A stretch of 64,000 nt of DNA from Lathyrus oleraceus (lineage: Eukaryota > Streptophyta > Magnoliopsida > Fabales > Fabaceae), in contig NC_066580.1 in NCBI RefSeq assembly GCF_024323335.1, positions 260,259,332-260,323,331 of the forward strand, written 5' to 3'. Made by a program: the position numbers and the translations under genes. Positions 58,917-64,000 of this stretch are shown here, piece after piece. The stretch's first letter is position 1. Every line of letters starts with the position of its first letter. The notes under the pieces were generated by a model. That model did not search any database. It saw only the letters and a list, made by a program, of their open reading frames with translations, and was not told where the DNA came from.

Positions 58917-60603
58917 TAACTTAAAGAAATCCAATTCTGGAAAGAATATTTCTAAAAAACTATTTCTAAAAAAGTATAATCAAAGAATTCAAGTAAATTT
59001 CCATACCAGTATATTTGAAATAAATAAATAACTATAATCAAAGAATTCAAGTAAATTTCCTACAAGAAGTTACCAGGTTGGAGGATATCAAGTTGTTCAA
59101 AATCAATACTATCAAGAACAACTGTATCATATATCTACAAGAGACTTTCCCATTGATGAAAACACAATATGGCATGCCAAGATCTATTCCACCTTCTAGA
59201 TCCTTTCTCAAATCCTACAATAATGTAGTGTATATGAACAAATTATTATGTCAATTCCTAATCAAAATGAAGTTGAATATTGGTGTTAGCAGGTTGTATC
59301 GGAAAATTGTAAACTTTTTTCACAACATTCTACTACATGTATTGTAAAAATTGAAGCTTTCTGGAACCCGACCAAATTATTTACTACAAACTCTATGTAA
59401 TAACCTAGACCAGTCTATTATCCAGGACAAGTTGGCCAATCTGTAGAATTATGTTGTGCCAGAGAAAAGCGCAATAAGTTATGGCACAAGTCCTTGGAGC
59501 TAATACATGAACAATACCTGACCGCATGAGTCAAAAGCTGACAGAAATCTGATGAAACGAAATTCCTCGGATCTCAAAAACAATATTCACTTTCATATTG
59601 CATTGCAAAATCATATTAAGACTGCTGAAATTAAAAAGTGAGGAGCATAAAACATCTAAAGCTTTGACAACATAGCATAGTACTCAATTTCAGACTTTCT
59701 TAATAGTGGGCAACTGTTAGCAATTATAATCAACTTCCCTATAAATAATAAAAAAATGTTAACATGCAAAACCCACATCCACAAGGATAATCAATGGTTT
59801 AGAAAAATACTCATTAATCAATACACAAACAAAATCAATATGCACATTAGTTATAAAAAGAAAATATATACCGAGCACTGAAGTTTAATGGCTACACTTA
59901 AGTTTCAATTTCAATCTCCAACATACATAACAAATGGTGTCATTATACAAAGTTGGGAGAACAAGAAAAAAGACAAGAGAAAGTTCTTTTATTACTTTGT
60001 GCAGCTTAGTTGAAATGTCTGTCATGCAAGTAACAATAATTTGAGATTGAGACACAACCTGGAAATCCTGAATAAGTGCATGTCCCTTTTTGCAATTGTG
60101 ATGCCTCTCTAAGCTTCTTACAAGGTTCACATATACATATAGGCAAATCACTCTATCCATATAATATAAAGTTTAAATACACCTCATGTTGCATTCTATC
60201 TCTACTCGATAACATATCTGTCATAGTTGATAGCCTTCATTAATTCTTACATTAACTATTATAATTTATTCTCTTATTCTCAACCACTAAATGAGGATTT
60301 TTGTGTATTGTGGTAGTAGTTTAGGGAACAAAACTAGTTACCAAGAAGATATTGCAGAACTAGAGAAGGATTTTTAATTTGTAAAACACTCTTGTTTTAG
60401 ATTTTGAGGAATTGCATCATAAAGAGTTCCAGCTGCACCTACATTTTCAGGATAAGCAAAGCAACTTCCATCTTAAATAAATAATTCAGCCAACATAAAT
60501 TTTAATGAATTTGAATTCCCAACATAGAAAACCCAACAATAAAGTCATATCGTATTTTCAAAATCATTTAATTAGAGGTCAAAAGGGTGAAGTCATCTAT
60601 TGT

Positions 60604-60760
60604 CCTACCTACAAGTGTTAACCAAAAAGAGTAGTTTATTTGCAAAAGAGTGAGGCGGATTTTGTAAAACGCATCCCACCATGGCAGTTCCATATGTCCC
60701 ACTCCCAATTTTATATGGCAGAGTTTTGGGCATCCACTATAAACTACCATCCACCATATA
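60604..60760 (-). pseudogene. Exon-like block of an unidentified gene (c)
   Basis: The minus strand reads KTLPYKIGSGTYGTAMVGC, then VLQNPPHSFANKLLFLVNTC before a GTAGG donor-like site. It has a glycine-rich IGSGTYG pattern, but I cannot place it in a kinase or any other family. It may belong to the same captured gene as blocks a and b. Confidence 0.35.
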
Positions 60761-62235
60761 CAACATCTGGATATTATGTGAACCTTCCTTTTGAAGATTG
60801 AAGCCGTCAAGAATAATTATCTATCACTATGAAATCAGAGTAACTAACAAACTACCACTATTTTACAAAACAATAGCCTAATCCTCAACAATTCCTATAA
60901 AAATGATACATTCTCAAGAGCTATAAAAGGCCCATATGTTAATAGTGGAATCATTGGAGTCTTAGTACAATACTTAAAACAAACTTTGCATCAAAGTTTT
61001 GAGCTCAGTACAATCCTCAATCACTCTATTGAAACAACAAAACAAAATAGGTCCAAAGTTGTGACATCTAGTAGTGTTAGGAAACAAAATTAAATCCTCA
61101 CCAATATGAAATCCTATTCATGTTTCAATGAGTGTAAAATACAGAATTTTGAATGAAAATGGAATGTGAGAAGGCAATATCAATTTAATATGGATTTGAA
61201 CTTTGTCCTCAGCATAGTTGGAAAAGTATTGAAGTCAGAGCACAAAGTGAATCCAGTGAAACCAAGATTAGTGCTCTTTTAAAGCACTCAAAACACATCC
61301 AACACTAAATGTAAGCAATCAAACACACAACCAGCACTAAATGTAAGAAGGAATTAGGGTTTTAATAGAATAACCTCTTGAATTTCATGGAGATTTTAGT
61401 TTGCGTTTTCTGGTTTAGGGTTCCAATTTCACGTTTGCTTTTTCAGGTTGAGAGCAGCGTTTCTGTTTGCTTCTTCAATTTTAAATGGGTTGTTCTTTCT
61501 TTACCCAACTTAGTTCCAAACAGAGTAGAACACAGTAAAAGTCATACATGAATTAAAATAAAAAACAATATTCAATCAAACAAACAAGAAACCGTGAATA
61601 TACCTAAAAAGTGAGAAGGGGGTGTGGTGATCTCCAACTTACCTCTCTTCTTCCCATGTCAGCTTGGTGCGTTGAGGGACCGGTGTCGTTAACAAGCTAT
61701 AGGGAGGAACAAAGTGAATAATACAGTGGTGAAGATTGACAAAAAAAACATTGAACTCATAAGAATAAGATGGATGTAGATAAGAAGAGGATATTATAAT
61801 GAAGAAATTGACAATCACAGTTATGGAGAAGAAAAAGATCATAGTGATGAATAAGAAGGTTGCAAGGACAATCACTTGAAAGAAAGAGGGAAAGTTTGGT
61901 TCTCTACTCAAATTTTAGGGTTTATTTCCAAAAATAATCAGTAGGAAAGAAATAGATTGCGCGGCTGAATGAAATTGAACGCGGGTACTGAAAAATGTAT
62001 CAGAAACGAAGTACTTATTCCCTACGACGGTTGAACAAAACTATCGCAGTCAAAAATCGATGTCTGGTTTGAAGGAACCGTCGTAAGCTTTATGTAAACC
62101 TTATGTAACAAGTGTAGATTTCCATGTAGAGTTGCGATGGTTGCCCAAAACGGCCGCATAAGCCGTCACAATTATAGACTAGAGGCAGTTTTTCATGAAC
62201 CGTTGCAAACCAAGTGACACAAAATTAAAATTTTA

Positions 62236-64000
62236 AGTGGTCCACTTTTTTCTGATTATTTGAATTTTATTTGAATTGCTTTATTTTCATTAATTCATAT
62301 TAATTTTAATATTATCCAAAAAATATGAGAGTTTCATCAAAAAATTTCAAATATTTTTCTCTTTCATATTCTGAATTAAAATTATTGTTTGGATCATTAC
62401 TAATATTTTTCATGATTTAATTGATTTTTTATTTGTTTTTAATTGTTCAAAAATACTTTTAAGTCTGTAAAAAATCTGAAAAAAATTCTCCAAGATCCTT
62501 TGACTTTGTTTGCCTTTGATAAATCTCATGGCCATTTATTTGGTATTTTGATGAGATTTTAGGAATTTGACAAACCATATTTAATTTAAATCCATTATTT
62601 TAGTATTTTTAATTGGAATAAATGTCAAATAATTTTGTTGACCAATTGTTATGACTTGTTGGTGTTTGACTCTTGTTGTTGGGTCTTGGTCAAGGTTTAT
62701 TTGACTTTGTCAAATTAATATCATTGGATTTTGGGGATTGATGGAATGTACATTTCATCTCCCAAAATGAATGAATGATATTAATTTGATAAATATTCTC
62801 CTTTGACCAATTTGAGATTTCATCTATTTCCCTCCCTCTTCATCCCATTCCCCTCCTTTATGCATTCATCTCATTTGGCATATGATATCTCAAAGTCCTA
62901 AAGCTAGTTGATTGAAAAATTAACATGAGTATGGATGAGATTAGGCCACACCTTTTGCATATTCTTTTTGTGTGTGGTATGTTTCATGAGCATAGTTCAT
63001 AATACTATGTCTCCAACAGGCATTAACACCAAAAATTCTATTGCCCGACCTCAAATAGTTGTGACATCTACATAAGTCCAATTACGATTGCTTAACATAT
63101 CGCTAAATTTGTGACATAAAAGGTATATCATTCTAGTTAGTGAGATTGTAAGTCTCCCCTCTTTCATGGTATTGTGTGGAAACTTGACATTTGTTCCTTC
63201 CTTTGGAAGATGTCTTGGTTCAAGGATCCATGCTTGTGATAAATGGGGTGAGTGTTCTCCAAAGAATGTCTAAAAAATAAAAAGCAAAAGCAAAACCATA
63301 CTAACTTCTAACCTATTAACTACTAACTTTTAATTTCAAGCCCTTTACTTTAATACAATTTAATTCAAGCTTTTATACATTTGTCATTGTTCATATCATT
63401 CTAATTGTTTATGTTAATGCAATTTTCACTTTGTCCACTTGGCCTATATTGTGTGATATATTTTGTTTGTGTATACTTTGTTTGTTTGTGTGGTCTTTGA
63501 CCATTAATGTACATAATAATAACAAAAACCCTAAAAACTTTTGTGTGGACTGTTGGCTTGATCTTGGACAAATGGACTTAGAACTTAGGCAACATTCCTA
63601 TGCTAAAGGACTTGGCCAATGCCAACTTATTAAGAAACCAAGTACTTGCAATTTGAAACTTCATCTGATACATCATTCAAGATCTCTCTAAGTTCATCTG
63701 CAACATGATCATTGTGAAGCTTTTATTTTGAACCTGTGACTTGTGGAATTCATTTGTTACATGGGCTACCTTGAAGAAGATCATGGAATGGATAAGCTTG
63801 GATGTTCCCATCTTTATTTGATGCCTTGCTCTTTAAGATAATATAATTCTGCATTCGTGTGTTGCTTGATTCTAAAAGTCCAAGGGAATTCTGGGTTTCT
63901 ATTGACATTCTTGTTTATTGGATTGCTACCCATTTGGTCAGACCTTTTCAACTCTAAACTTTTAATTTTGTACATAGGATTAGTCTCTTCATCTTCTCCC
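62236..64000 (+). repeat. Ogre LTR L5, 3' part, continues past window end
   Basis: It resumes at AAGTGGTCCACTTTTTTCTG, matching L4 from 53650 and L1 from about 29500. It runs with the same words (CGACCTCAAATAGTTGTGAC, GTGGACTGTTGG, GCCAATGCCAAC) to the window end. No genes inside. Confidence 0.88.

Larger units (their letters stand above)
57480..62235. mobile_element. 4.75-kb insertion with GACGGTT subterminal motifs, class II candidate
   Basis: It interrupts LTR L5. Both ends are rich in inverted and direct GACGGTT/AACCGTC words, for example TTGCGACGGTTGAC and GGTTTGAACCGAC on the left, and TACGACGGTTGAAC and GGAACCGTCGTAA on the right. The outermost words TTGCGACGGTT and AACCGTTGCAA are roughly inverted. 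No clear CACTA or other canonical terminus or target duplication was seen, and about five LTR bases (AGATC) are missing at the site. The inside is AT-rich, without transposase, and carries exon-like blocks. It resembles a non-autonomous CACTA or Mutator-type element. Confidence 0.55.

Noticed and set aside
61639..61911. Hydrophobic peptide of 90 codons on the minus strand
   Set aside because: The hydrophobic run comes from T-rich DNA. No recognisable family.
57480..62235. CACTA element with defined ends
   Set aside because: No CACTA termini or 3-bp target duplication could be seen, so the family is left open.

Overview
This is repeat-rich plant nuclear DNA. Giant Ogre-type (Ty3/Tat) retrotransposons with LTRs over 4 kb, an extra ORF1 ahead of gag, an intron between protease and reverse transcriptase, and a PBS of the type TGGCGACTCTGCTGGGG point to a legume, most likely tribe Fabeae (pea, vetch, lentil, Lathyrus). 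I found no intact host gene. Every host-like coding sequence is a broken fragment.

Layout. 1-5214 (minus): gag, protease and RT/RNase H of an Ogre-like element running off the window start. 5215-10408: a block beginning with an LTR-like 5' end, holding a broken ABCC transporter fragment with an intron, a promoter-like stretch and a ~180-bp tandem repeat. 10409-14280 (minus): ORF1 start, leader, PBS and LTR of an Ogre-like element, possibly the 5' half of the first one. 14300-15909 and 23806-~26000 (minus): a chain of host-gene fragments resembling ABCD1, a NEK kinase, an unknown protein, a DUF810/MUN protein and an RNF10-like RING protein. No introns are visible in them. 15910-23805: a complete-length but defective Ty1/copia element with two LTRs and a TGGCA target duplication, inserted inside the DUF810 fragment.

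From ~26600 to the end: an Ogre cluster. A minus-strand LTR abuts a plus-strand LTR at 27260. The order is then: truncated LTR (L1), integrase fragment A, 3' UTR with ~100-bp tandem repeats, LTR L2 (34229-38567), PBS, the nearly complete internal region B (ORF1, gag, truncated protease region, intron, RT/RH, aRNH, integrase), a truncated LTR L3, a second PBS, internal fragment C (ORF1, gag N-terminus), a truncated LTR L4, and LTR L5. L5 is split by a 4.75-kb insertion (57480-62235) that has subterminal GACGGTT/AACCGTC motifs and exon-like host sequence.

How the parts relate. Internal regions A, B and C joined through single LTRs fit unequal or illegitimate recombination between nested Ogres. 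ORF1 and integrase of B are open, but gag, protease and RT are broken, so nothing here looks able to move by itself. The most interesting items are the intronless multi-gene chimera, the palindrome array in the copia leader, the Ogre intron kept in two copies so that its removal fuses the frames, the satellite-like Ogre 3' UTR, and the gene-carrying insertion in L5.
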